A stretch of DNA of 43,316 nt from Aminicella lysinilytica (GCF_004362975.1 NZ_SNXO01000019.1:1-43316); one strand, 5' to 3'; counted from the stretch's first letter, positions 8,734 to 16,721 are shown. Notes: generated from the sequence alone by a model not told the origin. Translations and numbers: made by a program.

Positions 8734-9050
8734 CCGGGCGGCCCCTTCCGCTGCACTAGTCCTCGTGCGCAGGCAACCCCGAGCGACTTATAAAACCAAG
8801 AATAGAAAGCCATGCAAACTCGTTGAAGCAAATGGAGCCTTTTCAAGGCTCTAAAGTGTGATTACTCGAGGATACCATACAAGTAAGGTATCCTCATCGT
8901 ATTCACCCTTTGCTTCAACTTCAAACACTGCATGGCGTTTTGCTATTCTTGTCGTTTTACTTCGTCGGGGGTTGCTCTTGCTCCTGCGGAAGCGTTTAGC
9001 GGAAGGGCGGCCCGACGTAGTTGAAAGAACACTGGATCTTGGATCTGATA
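8734..9050 (+). ncRNA. structured RNA element, copy A of a three-copy family
   Basis: No coding potential; the stretch folds as nested perfect helices. From outside inward: CGGGC/GCCCG (8735-8739/9010-9014) and CCCTTCCGC/GCGGAAGGG (8743-8751/8999-9007); CGCAGG/CCTGCG (8768-8773/8983-8988); CAACCCC/GGGGTTG (8774-8780/8968-8974); AAGAATAG/CTATTCTT (8798-8805/8943-8950); CCATGCA/TGCATGG (8810-8816/8929-8935); GTTGAAGCAAA with its complement (8822-8832/8909-8919). Two hairpins lie inside, at 8836-8850 and 8868-8895. An eight-base one-sided loop CTCTTGCT (8975-8982) is identical in copy B. The conserved tail TTGAAAGA begins at 9021. Strand is inferred from the neighbouring gene and the downstream terminator. 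Function is unknown to me. Confidence 0.8.
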
Positions 9051-9092
9051 TGTTTATCCGAATGTGGGAAGATGTTCTCATCACAGCCGCCG

Positions 9093-9446
9093 CGCACTTC
9101 CTTCTATGTATTTAGGGCTATACGTGCGGCTGCGCACTTATAGCCTATTATTAAGGAATCAAGGTGCGTTTTAGAGATCACCAATTTTATTTCCGCACTT
9201 ATCGGCAATTCTCAGAGCATGAAGGTGCGTATATTGGAATTTCAACGATTGCCCGCGCACGCATCAGCTCATTTAGAGGATAAGAAGTGCGTATAAGGCC
9301 TGGCTAAATACCATAAAATACTAATTAAGTATTATAAAACCAACGGTGCGCACCTCGACATGTTTGATTCAGTCAATAAGTGCGAATTTGGTTTACAATA
9401 AAGGAAAAAACGCACTATCACTCTAGATATTTACCCGATACGTGCG
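9093..9446. repeat. 31-bp-period array of alternating CGCAC / GTGCG motifs
   Basis: Six units of exactly 36 bp, each CGCAC-N26-GTGCG, start at 9093, 9133, 9194, 9256, 9349 and 9411. From 9133 on, the motif recurs every 31 bp (9133, 9164, 9194, 9225, 9256, 9287, a gap at 9318, then 9349, 9380, 9411, 9442) in alternating orientation. The pattern is closest to AAGTGCG and its complement. The 26-bp fillers are mostly unlike each other. Units one and two are imperfect inverted copies: GGCTATA and TATAGCC flank GTGCG-gctg-CGCAC at 9117-9144. Thirty-one bp is about three helical turns, so protein-bound motifs would face the same side. No gene overlaps it. Confidence 0.8.
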
Positions 9447-9544
9447 TGAGACCCAATCAAAGCAAATTCGCCAGCAGAAGTTCTCGACGGCAGCCACCAA
9501 AGGGGCCCGATCCGTCCGCCAATTGTTGCATGTGAATGTAAAAT

Positions 9545-9572
9545 AAAAAAGCCCGCCGAAGCGAGCTTTTTT
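9545..9572 (+). terminator. intrinsic terminator after the array
   Basis: AAAAAAGC-c-CGC, loop CGAA, GCG-a-GCTTTTTT (9545-9572). The symmetric A and T tracts would let it work on either strand. It is the first terminator downstream of xth, so element A and the array may share one transcript. Confidence 0.85.
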
Positions 9573-9778
9573 ACGTTTTGATTGAGTTATTGAGTTATTG
9601 TTTCTTATTGAGAAAGAACGTTGAAAAGAATGTGTTATTATGTGTATGTAATTGTTGTCATCGGGTAACTCCCTTTGACAGTTACTAATATACCAAAGAA
9701 ATGTGATAGGAATTCGCCCTTTTGCGTGATACTTTGTGATGATTTGGTAACGGTTCCTTCACATTATAAAGTAAATTC
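9573..9778. other. AT-rich intergenic stretch
   Basis: No gene is seen. It holds a short direct repeat (TTGAGTTA twice near 9581-9597) and an inverted pair GGTAAC/GTTACT around 9664-9686. Nothing else is recognisable up to the promoter of the sensor kinase. Confidence 0.4.
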
Positions 9779-9807
9779 TTGCTTTATTATTCCCGCGGCA
9801 ATATAAT
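9779..9807 (+). promoter_or_regulatory. sigma-A promoter of the sensor kinase
   Basis: TTGCTT (9779-9784), 17 bases, TATAAT (9802-9807). It lies 48 bases before the start codon. Confidence 0.7.
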
Positions 9808-9854
9808 GTACATATGCAGAAACGTAACACTGATGATCATGGAGGATGCTTGCA

Positions 9855-10571
9855 ATGAGGAAAAAGCACGATTCGATTCTGGCCTTAGCCATTGAATTGC
9901 TCTTAACGATAGGCATATCCATAATAATCGTGATCAACAGCATTGGCGTCGTTGCTGAAGAAGCTGATAAATATGTCAAGGATGTAGATTACAATTATGA
10001 AATGCTGATGGACAGCTATAAATCCATATTCTCGGCCATGATAATACCCGTTGAGAAGAAACTGGCCACGAATCCGTCATTTGAAGAAATGGATGCATGG
10101 CTGAAGGCTTACGATTCAGTATTTGAAGAAGCAGTCGGAGCTGACATTTACGACGGCTTCGCTTTGTCGTATAAAGGCGGCTACGCTCACAGTTGGAACT
10201 ACGGGGATTACAGTGATTATGACGCTACGGCGCGTCCGTGGTATAAAGGCGCGCAAAAAGCAGCCGGTAAGGTCGCGGTGATCGCTCCATATGTTTCTTA
10301 CCTTGGGGGTACCGGCGATGCTATCAGTGAGGATGCATATATCGAACTATCTATAGTCAAGAAATATTCTAAAACCATTTCCTTTGATCTGGATATCAAG
10401 CTATCACAGCTGGATGATATTGTTGTAGACAGGACTACTACTTATGAAAGCAGTTCTGCTATTTTATATGATAAGAACGGGTATATTCTGAGCAGCACCG
10501 ACGAGGACTTATATGCCCACAACATTAATGAACCCGATAAGCATATCAACAAGAGTCTGGCAAGAGCCTGA
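9855..10571 (+). CDS. N-terminal part of a hybrid sensor kinase (Cache sensor), frame-disrupted
   Basis: 238 residues: a signal-anchor helix (about residues 8-29, LALAIELLLTIGISIIIVIN) and an extracytoplasmic domain. The latter carries dCache-like motifs such as ARPWYKGAQKAAGKVAVIAPYVS and ILYDKNGYILSSTDEDLY. It ends at a TGA in ...NKSLARA. One frame over, the same DNA reads SLRKAENRPKQLIVTRIDGH and runs without a stop into the kinase at 10604. So this is one gene with a net loss of one base near 10565, not two genes. The start is the ATG at 9855, nine bases after GGAGG; an ATG at 9846 abuts that site. Confidence 0.75.
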   Translation: MRKKHDSILALAIELLLTIGISIIIVINSIGVVAEEADKYVKDVDYNYEMLMDSYKSIFSAMIIPVEKKLATNPSFEEMDAWLKAYDSVFEEAVGADIYDGFALSYKGGYAHSWNYGDYSDYDATARPWYKGAQKAAGKVAVIAPYVSYLGGTGDAISEDAYIELSIVKKYSKTISFDLDIKLSQLDDIVVDRTTTYESSSAILYDKNGYILSSTDEDLYAHNINEPDKHINKSLARA

Positions 10572-10603
10572 GAAAGGCCGAAAACCGTCCCAAGCAGCTG
10601 ATA

Positions 10604-12751
10604 GTGACGAGAATAGATGGTCATATGAAAGCAATGTATTCCTACCAGGATAAAAACGACAATACTTACTGCGTCATCATTTCCTTCTGGGAAATACTGG
10701 GCAGGAATTTCCTGGCTATAGGCCTGGGCGTTCTGTTCCTTATACTTCTGGAAATCCTCATTTACCGCAGGAATAACAGAATGCTGGCAGAAATGGCAGA
10801 ACGCGGCCATATCATTACAGAGATAACTAAAGGGGCCTATGACCGCCAGATATATGTAGATATAAGCACCTGGAAATGCATCGAAAATGATAAGAATAAC
10901 GAGATGCACGACATTGGCGAATATCATGATGCATACAACAGATTCTATGAAGCCATTACAGGGGAAACTGACAAAGTTGAATTCGGCAGGATGTGCAGCC
11001 CGGACGCTTTGAAAAACATGGAAAACGGCATGAGCCTGACTAATCGTTTCGATCGCATTATTTCAGAAGACAACGGTGAGAAGGACAGAGTGATTATAGA
11101 ATTGACATTGCTTGCTATGGATATGGAAGGCAAGAGGACTGTGGCTATTCTTGAAAACGATGTGACAGACGCGACCCTGGATCAGCAGAGAACGCTGAAA
11201 TCTCTTACACATTATTATACGGCAGTATTCATCGGAAATACTGAAACCAGGAAATATGATACCATTAAAATGGATCCTTACTACAGCGCGATTTACGATC
11301 CGTGGATAAGTGCCGATGAGATCGACAGGAGATATGCCAGACGATATGTAAAGGATGAATATTTAGAGAAATATCTTCATGAGGTATCCTTTGATACCAT
11401 AAGAGAGAGGCTCAACGACAGTCAGGGCTACTCGATCATAGTGGAACTTAAGGATGGACATTGGTATGCCACTAATATAATAAGAGGCGTAGGATATGAA
11501 GATGATCAGACCTTCGTCTTCTTCGTGGAGAATGTCGACGAGCAGATGAGACAGCAAAGCGAACTGAAGAGGGCTTTGGAAGATGCCAATGTAGCTACTA
11601 ATGCCAAGACAGAATTTTTGTCGAGGATGAGCCACGACATTAGAACGCCGATGAACGGTATCATAGGTATGACCAGAATTTCCAGGGCCCAGGACAATCC
11701 GCCGGAAACAGCTAAGTGCCTGGAAAAAATCGACATTTCTTCCCAGTATATGCTGGGCTTTCTCAACGACATACTGGACATGACCAGAATCGAAAGCGGA
11801 GAGATAATACTGAAGCCTGAACCATATCCGGCCTATGAGGCCGCTCAGTACCTGGATTCGGTCATAAAGCCTATGTGCGATGAAAGAAACCAGAAGTTTA
11901 TAGTTGATATGAGGGAGGACAGGGAATATGTGCCTCTTATGGATCGCATGCGCATAAATCAAATCATATTCAACCTTTTGTCCAACGCGACCAAATACAC
12001 TCAGGAGGGCGGAGAAGTCCGCTATAGGTCGACATCAGTGCTGGACCATACGCTGGACAAGCCGAAACTTAAGATCACTATGACTATCACAGACAACGGC
12101 ATAGGCATGAGCGAAGACTTCCAGAAGGTGCTCTTTGAGCCATTCTCCCAAGAGGGCAGGAATGTGGCCTGGTCCACGGTGAACAGCACGGGACTGGGGC
12201 TTGCCATTGTAGAGAATCTGGTAGAACTGATGCACGGTACTATCAATGTCAGGAGCAAGTTAGACGAGGGCACAGAATTCACAGTAGAGTTTATGCTTGA
12301 CTGTGTCAAGAATACCGAGTATCATCGACAGATGGAAAAGGACTCTTATCAGGCGGGCATGATGCTGCTTAAGAACAAGCACGCCCTGCTGGTGGAGGAT
12401 AATGCCATAAATCTGGAGATCGCCAGGGTATTATTGAATAATGCCGGTATGATAGTCGATGTAGCAGAAGACGGCCAGGAAGGTCTGGAGAAATTCAGCA
12501 GCTCCGAGCTGTGGTACTACGATTATGTGCTGACAGATATCAGGATGCCGATAATGGACGGTTACCAGATGACCGGCCGTATCCGCAGTCTGGACAGACC
12601 AGACGCCGCCGGCATCCGGATTATAGCTATGACGGCCAACGCATTTGACGAGGATATCAAACGCTGTCTCGACGCGGGTATGAACGCCCACATAGCCAAA
12701 CCGTTAGAACCAAAAGATGTGTATAGGACTTTGATAGACAGCCATGAATAA
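10604..12751 (+). CDS. hybrid sensor histidine kinase, C-terminal part after frameshift
   Basis: The open frame from a GTG at 10604 gives 715 residues, but no ribosome binding site precedes it. It begins inside the sensor domain, so it is probably the 3' part of the gene starting at 9855. Order: end of the sensor domain; membrane helix about 36-54; a PAS-like cytoplasmic region about 100-310; HisKA with His344 in FLSRMSHDIRTPMNG; HATPase with NLLSNATKYT, DNGIGMS and GLGLAI; and a receiver domain from about 595 (LLVEDNAINLEIA) with phospho-acceptor Asp645 in LTDIRMPIMDGY. There is no Hpt domain, so a separate phosphotransfer partner would be needed. Its last codons overlap the next gene. Confidence 0.85.
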   Translation: MTRIDGHMKAMYSYQDKNDNTYCVIISFWEILGRNFLAIGLGVLFLILLEILIYRRNNRMLAEMAERGHIITEITKGAYDRQIYVDISTWKCIENDKNNEMHDIGEYHDAYNRFYEAITGETDKVEFGRMCSPDALKNMENGMSLTNRFDRIISEDNGEKDRVIIELTLLAMDMEGKRTVAILENDVTDATLDQQRTLKSLTHYYTAVFIGNTETRKYDTIKMDPYYSAIYDPWISADEIDRRYARRYVKDEYLEKYLHEVSFDTIRERLNDSQGYSIIVELKDGHWYATNIIRGVGYEDDQTFVFFVENVDEQMRQQSELKRALEDANVATNAKTEFLSRMSHDIRTPMNGIIGMTRISRAQDNPPETAKCLEKIDISSQYMLGFLNDILDMTRIESGEIILKPEPYPAYEAAQYLDSVIKPMCDERNQKFIVDMREDREYVPLMDRMRINQIIFNLLSNATKYTQEGGEVRYRSTSVLDHTLDKPKLKITMTITDNGIGMSEDFQKVLFEPFSQEGRNVAWSTVNSTGLGLAIVENLVELMHGTINVRSKLDEGTEFTVEFMLDCVKNTEYHRQMEKDSYQAGMMLLKNKHALLVEDNAINLEIARVLLNNAGMIVDVAEDGQEGLEKFSSSELWYYDYVLTDIRMPIMDGYQMTGRIRSLDRPDAAGIRIIAMTANAFDEDIKRCLDAGMNAHIAKPLEPKDVYRTLIDSHE

Positions 12752-13625
12752 AAACAGTAAGACAGCATTAATGATAGCAGGCGGAGCGACCGCGGGATAC
12801 TGCGCAGGTCGCTTTTTGCGCTGGAATAATAAATCCATAGTCACGACAGAGTACACATATCACTCTGAGCGGGTGCCTGAGATTTTCAGGGGCGCGCGCA
12901 TTGTTAATGTGTCCGACCTGCAGAGCCAGTACTTCGGCAACATGCAGGCAGACCTTTTGAACCGGGTCAAGGCTGCGAAGCCGGACTATATACTTATGAC
13001 GGGAGATCTGCTCGACCGTAATCACACGGACAGGAAAGCCGCCATATGTGCTTTGAGCGGGCTTCTGACGCTGGCGCCGGTGTATTACGTCAACGGCAAT
13101 CACGAGTTGGCCCTGCCTGAGGAGAAAATGTGGCGCTTCTACAGGACCATGGAGGAAATGGGTACCCATTTGGTTTTCGATGATGTGGTCAGCGTCAGCC
13201 GCGGCGACGAGTCCATCAACATAATGGGAATTTCCGAGTACACTCTATATGGCGTTCACGAAGTCTGCCATGAGCAGGGAGCGGACGTTGGGGAGGCAGC
13301 CCTGGCAGACATGGTAGATGAGATCAGCGCGGAAAAAGACCAGAATTTTACTCTTTTGCTGGCTCACGAGCCTCAGCACATCAAGAGTTACAGCAGGCCG
13401 GGGATCGATATGATCTTCTGCGGACACGCTCACGGGGGACAGTTCCGGCTTCCGGGAGGACAGGGCTTGTATTCACCGGGTCAGGGAGTTCTGCCCCAGT
13501 TGGCCAGCGGCGCTCACAGGTGCGGCGGGTCTACGATGATAGTCAGCCGTGGACTTGGCAACAGCGTGTTCCCTTTCAGGCTGAATAACAGGCCGGAGCT
13601 GGTGGTGGTGACATTGGAACGATAG
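12744..13625 (+). CDS. metallophosphoesterase (YkuE/YaeI-like)
   Basis: A 293-residue calcineurin-like phosphoesterase. An N-terminal hydrophobic stretch (about 8-24) suggests membrane anchoring or export. Metal-site blocks in order: VSDLQSQYFG (residues about 55-64), MTGDLLDRN, VNGNHELAL, LLAHEPQHI and CGHAHGGQF. The first block usually reads D-x-H; here it is D-L-Q, so one metal ligand is replaced by Gln. The ATG overlaps the stop of the kinase gene (ATGAATAA), so the two are translationally coupled. The substrate is unknown; YaeI-like relatives act on UDP-diacylglucosamine or other phosphodiesters. Confidence 0.85.
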   Translation: MNKNSKTALMIAGGATAGYCAGRFLRWNNKSIVTTEYTYHSERVPEIFRGARIVNVSDLQSQYFGNMQADLLNRVKAAKPDYILMTGDLLDRNHTDRKAAICALSGLLTLAPVYYVNGNHELALPEEKMWRFYRTMEEMGTHLVFDDVVSVSRGDESINIMGISEYTLYGVHEVCHEQGADVGEAALADMVDEISAEKDQNFTLLLAHEPQHIKSYSRPGIDMIFCGHAHGGQFRLPGGQGLYSPGQGVLPQLASGAHRCGGSTMIVSRGLGNSVFPFRLNNRPELVVVTLER

Positions 13626-13755
13626 AGCACAAAACGCAGCCTGGCGTTGCGTCCACGCGTGCATCAGCATATTGGCTCACCTCTGCACAAATACGCAATT
13701 ACGCGCGCCTTTGGGAAAAGATTTTCTATTTCCTCAGGGCGTGTTTTTTGTGCAA
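13626..13755. repeat. intergenic inverted and direct GCACAAA repeats
   Basis: GCACAAAACGC (13627-13637) is complementary to GCG...TTTTGTGC ending at 13754. A direct copy GCACAAATACGCA lies at 13685-13697. No gene is seen in the 214 bases between the phosphoesterase and the next CDS. The T-rich right arm may form a weak long-range terminator. Confidence 0.4.
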
Positions 13756-13761
13756 AATGTG

Positions 13762-13790
13762 TTGACATATATTACCAGCAATGCTAATAT
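13762..13790 (+). promoter_or_regulatory. sigma-A promoter of the PC4-like gene
   Basis: TTGACA (13762-13767), 17 bases, TAATAT (13785-13790), 49 bases before the ATG at 13840. Confidence 0.8.
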
Positions 13791-13839
13791 ATGCCTACAA
13801 AAGAGCTATATTGTTACTAAATGAAAGGAGATAAATAAT

Positions 13840-14388
13840 ATGGCAAATACAGAAATAAGATATGAAATCAAGGAATACGTTGGAACCGTATCGAGGAAGA
13901 AGAACGGTTGGAACAGGGAACTGAATATTGTCAGTTGGAACGGCCAGCCGCCTAAGTATGACCTTCGCGAATGGTCAGATGACCATAGCCACATGGGTAA
14001 AGGTATTACACTTTTTGCCGATGAGATGAAAACTTTGGTAGATGCTTACACCAAGTATCGCAACAGAAGGGTGGTAGATGATGCAAAGGCTGATGAAGCA
14101 AAACGCAATGAGCAGTACTGGAACGATAGAAATTCCAGGAATTATAATAACAATGCCGGAACAGAGCCAACGGGTACAGCAGATAGTCCCGCCGCCACGT
14201 CAACTGAAGATCAGCAGATCGATATGGGAGAGGGAGAGACACTGGTGGAAGGGTCAGGCTCTATGGTCCATAAGCAAGGAACTCTTCCGGATGATGGATT
14301 GACAGATGAAGAACTGGCGGCTACAGTGGCCTTGGGTTTAGACGGAACCGAATCGGTCTGCGCCGAATCTAGCCATGTGCCATTCTAA
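13840..14388 (+). CDS. PC4/YdbC-like single-strand nucleic acid binding protein with acidic tail
   Basis: 182 residues. The first 75 or so match the bacterial YdbC/PC4 fold: RYEIKEYVGTVS, GWNRELNIVSWNGQPPKYDLREW and the GKGITLFADEMKTLVDAY helix. Members bind single-stranded DNA or RNA and are related to the eukaryotic coactivator PC4. Typical YdbC is only about 70-90 residues long. Here a further 105 residues follow: an Arg/Asn/Asp-rich linker (78-105), then a low-complexity acidic, Gly/Ser/Thr-rich tail ending LTDEELAATVALGLDG. The tail resembles the acidic C-terminus of SSB in character, not in sequence. It is monocistronic, with GGAGAT before the ATG. Confidence 0.7.
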   Translation: MANTEIRYEIKEYVGTVSRKKNGWNRELNIVSWNGQPPKYDLREWSDDHSHMGKGITLFADEMKTLVDAYTKYRNRRVVDDAKADEAKRNEQYWNDRNSRNYNNNAGTEPTGTADSPAATSTEDQQIDMGEGETLVEGSGSMVHKQGTLPDDGLTDEELAATVALGLDGTESVCAESSHVPF

Positions 14389-14469
14389 GAAAATCGAAAT
14401 AACCTAAACCATATTTTACTCGTCTTTCTACCATAATTATATTTCCCTGATTATTTGCGCCTTGTGCTT

Positions 14470-14496
14470 TTGACTTCATATATACTGTGGTATAAT
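14470..14496 (+). promoter_or_regulatory. extended -10 promoter of the nucleoside kinase gene
   Basis: TTGACT (14470-14475), 15 bases, then TGG plus TATAAT (14491-14496). The short spacer is offset by the TGn extended -10. The initially transcribed region contains ATGATC-tggt-GATCAT (14505-14520), a small hairpin or operator. Confidence 0.7.
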
Positions 14497-14558
14497 GAGT
14501 GTCGATGATCTGGTGATCATAATACCTAGCGCATAGGCGCAAAAAAGGGGAGGTAAAA

Positions 14559-16223
14559 ATGAAAATACAGCTAAAAACGGATCCCAAGGGTGAGTACCGC
14601 GAGATCCAGGTCAATGGCGGAACGACATTAGAAGAATTGTATAAGAGTATGAAAGAACAGCTTCCGTACACTATTATGGTGGCAAGAGTTGACAATACAT
14701 ACGAGGATCTTAATTATAGAATAGAGAAGGAATGCAGGGTAGAATTGCTGGATGCCAGGACCCAGGCAGCCAATTACGCATACCAGTACAGTCTGACACT
14801 GATATATCTGAAAGCAGTCAGAGACGTTCTGGGAAACGTCAGAGTAGAAGTAGCTAATTCGTTGAATCAGGGCCTTTTCACAGAGATAAAAGGCAAGGAA
14901 GGACTAAACGATAAGACGGCCAAGGCTATAGAAAACCGCATGAGGGAACTGGTGAAGGCAGATATACCTTTTGTTAAGGAAATAGTGTCGCGTGAAGAAG
15001 GCCTCGACATAATCCGCAGAGAAGGCTGGCCTGCCAACCTGCGTCTCATAGAAAGATCCAAGAGAATACAAAAAGTGATTTTTTATTCTCTGGAGGATTA
15101 TAAAGATTACTTTTACGGTCTTATGGTGCCTTCGACGGGCTACGTTCAGGACTTCCAGGTAGTCAAGTATAAGAGGGGAATGATAGTGAGGTTCCCGCTG
15201 CCTGCATCGCCTGATGGCATGCCTGGCTATATCGAACAAAAAACACTTTATGATGCTTTCGCTGAGCAGACTATGTGGGACAATCTGCTGAAGGTGAATT
15301 ATGTAGTGGATCTCAATGAGAAGATAGAAAACGGAGACTATAAAGAACTTATCCAGGTCTCGGAAGCGCTTCATGAGAAGAAAATCGCCGAGATCGCTGA
15401 TATGATCAAGCATAGACATAAACGTATAATACTGATCGCGGGACCGTCGTCTTCCGGAAAGACAACGTTTGCGCGCAGACTTTGCGTTCAGCTGAAGGTC
15501 AACGGACTGGATCCCCTGTACATGGGTACAGATGATTATTTTGTCGACAGAGAAGATACTCCGCTGGATGAAAACGGTGAGAAAAATTATGAGGGTCTTG
15601 AGGCTATAGACATAAGTCTGTTCAACAGCAACATGAATGATCTGCTGGCCGGCAAGGAGGTAGATCTGCCGACTTTCAATTTCCTGACAGGCGAGAAGGA
15701 ATACGGTAAAAGGATCACTTCCATTAAATCAAATCAGCTAATAGTAATAGAAGGGATCCATGGCCTCAACGAGAAGATGACTGAGGAAATAGATGATGCC
15801 GAGAAGTTTAAGATATATATCAGTCCGCTGACGCAGTTGAATATCGATGAACATAACCGCGTGCCGACGACTGATGAGCGTATGCTCAGACGTATGGTCC
15901 GTGACAGTCTTTACAGGGGCCACGATGCTCAGAGCACTATCCGAGACTGGCCGAAGGTCAGGGCCGGGGAGGATAAGAATATTTTCCCTTACAGCGGCGA
16001 AGCAGATGTTCTCTTCAATTCGTATCACGTTTATGAGATAAATGTTCTGAAGAAATACGCTGAGCCACTTCTGGAAAAGGTGAGCCCGAATGAGCCTGAA
16101 TACGCTGAAGCAGAACGTATGCTTCGTTTTCTGGCGTTCTTCGATACGATCGAGGATGATTCGATGATAGTCAATAATTCGATCATCAGAGAATTCATTG
16201 GCGGCAGCATCTTCGTAGACTAG
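14559..16223 (+). CDS. nucleoside (uridine) kinase-like P-loop protein with TGS-like N-terminus
   Basis: 554 residues. The first 60 or so look like a ubiquitin/TGS-type beta-grasp domain (MKIQLKTDPKGEYREIQVNG...). The next 200 resemble the second additional domain of threonyl-tRNA synthetase. From about residue 290 a phosphoribulokinase/uridine kinase domain follows, with P-loop GPSSSGKTTFARRL, MGTDDYFVDREDTP, LPTFNFLTGEKEYG and VIEGIHGLN. This three-part fusion is common in Clostridia and is usually annotated as nucleoside kinase; its substrate is not proven. The RBS is GGGGAGGT. Its TAG stop at 16221-16223 already lies in the first arm of RNA element B. Confidence 0.85.
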   Translation: MKIQLKTDPKGEYREIQVNGGTTLEELYKSMKEQLPYTIMVARVDNTYEDLNYRIEKECRVELLDARTQAANYAYQYSLTLIYLKAVRDVLGNVRVEVANSLNQGLFTEIKGKEGLNDKTAKAIENRMRELVKADIPFVKEIVSREEGLDIIRREGWPANLRLIERSKRIQKVIFYSLEDYKDYFYGLMVPSTGYVQDFQVVKYKRGMIVRFPLPASPDGMPGYIEQKTLYDAFAEQTMWDNLLKVNYVVDLNEKIENGDYKELIQVSEALHEKKIAEIADMIKHRHKRIILIAGPSSSGKTTFARRLCVQLKVNGLDPLYMGTDDYFVDREDTPLDENGEKNYEGLEAIDISLFNSNMNDLLAGKEVDLPTFNFLTGEKEYGKRITSIKSNQLIVIEGIHGLNEKMTEEIDDAEKFKIYISPLTQLNIDEHNRVPTTDERMLRRMVRDSLYRGHDAQSTIRDWPKVRAGEDKNIFPYSGEADVLFNSYHVYEINVLKKYAEPLLEKVSPNEPEYAEAERMLRFLAFFDTIEDDSMIVNNSIIREFIGGSIFVD

Positions 16224-16690
16224 ACCGCCTAGCCTGGCTTGCTGGGAGACCTAACCCGGCTAAGCATGAGCCGCTGGTAGGTCCCCTGTCAGGACCGCAG
16301 TGCTTCAGCACGTGGCGGTCTACGGCTCTCCTCGTGCGCAGGCAGCCATATAGTCTTACTTGCGAAGAATAGAATATGCCGCGAACTTGACGGAATTCTC
16401 AAGGAGTTGCTTCCATATTTAGAGGCAACTCCTTTAAAGTGCGACTCTTAAGGTGAAAATCATGCGAGCATGTTTTCACCATTATCATCGCACTTTATTC
16501 CGTCTTCAGACAGCGAGGCCATATTTTTCTATTCTTCCAGCTCGCTTGCGACTATGGCTGCTCTTGCTCCTGCGGAATCGCGCATCAGGCCAGGCGGTCT
16601 AGTTAGTGGAAAGAGTCCTGAATTTTGGTTTTGATTATTCTTACATATCAGTTGCCCTCAAATACGTAGACCGCCACGTCCAACAATAAA
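16222..16690 (+). ncRNA. structured RNA element, copy B of the three-copy family
   Basis: Shares with copy A the motif CCTCGTGCGCAGGCA (16330-16344), the 3' motif GCTCTTGCTCCTGCGGAA (ending 16577) and tail GGAAAGAG (16608-16615). Helices: CGCAGG/CCTGCG (16337-16342/16569-16574); CAGCCATA/TATGGCTG (16343-16350/16553-16560); GAAGAATAG/CTATTCTTC (16364-16372/16529-16537); GACGGAAT/ATTCCGTC (16389-16396/16497-16504); AAAGTGCGA/TCGCACTTT (16436-16444/16488-16496). A ten-pair hairpin lies at 16401-16434, and an outer AGACCGCCT/AGGCGGTCT pairing at 16222-16230/16592-16600. A 15-pair helix (16310-16324/16665-16679) would also close the element. Extra hairpins before 16310 are not in copies A or C. 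Confidence 0.8.
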
Positions 16691-16694
16691 TAAA

Positions 16695-16721
16695 GGGCTC
16701 CCCGATCCGGGGAGCCCTTTT
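16695..16721. terminator. strong bidirectional terminator
   Basis: GGGCTCCCCG (16695-16704), loop ATC, CGGGGAGCCC (16708-16717), then TTTT; AAA lies on the other side. It ends element B on the plus strand and rbo on the minus strand. Confidence 0.93.

Noticed and set aside
8637-8846. Minus-strand frame over the end of xth
   Set aside because: Shadow of xth and of the 5' arms of element A; no start signal.
8858-9115. Open frame of 85 codons over RNA element A and array start
   Set aside because: No ribosome binding site or recognisable protein. It crosses the paired arms of the RNA structure, and copies B and C have no matching frame.
9093-9446. CRISPR array or integron attC array
   Set aside because: The repeated motif is only about five to seven bases and alternates in orientation; there are no 20-40 base direct repeats, no cas genes, no integrase and no GTTRRRY core sites.
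10550-10620. Programmed -1 frameshift in the sensor kinase
   Set aside because: No slippery X-XXY-YYZ heptamer and no clear stimulatory hairpin; a plain one-base loss explains it better.
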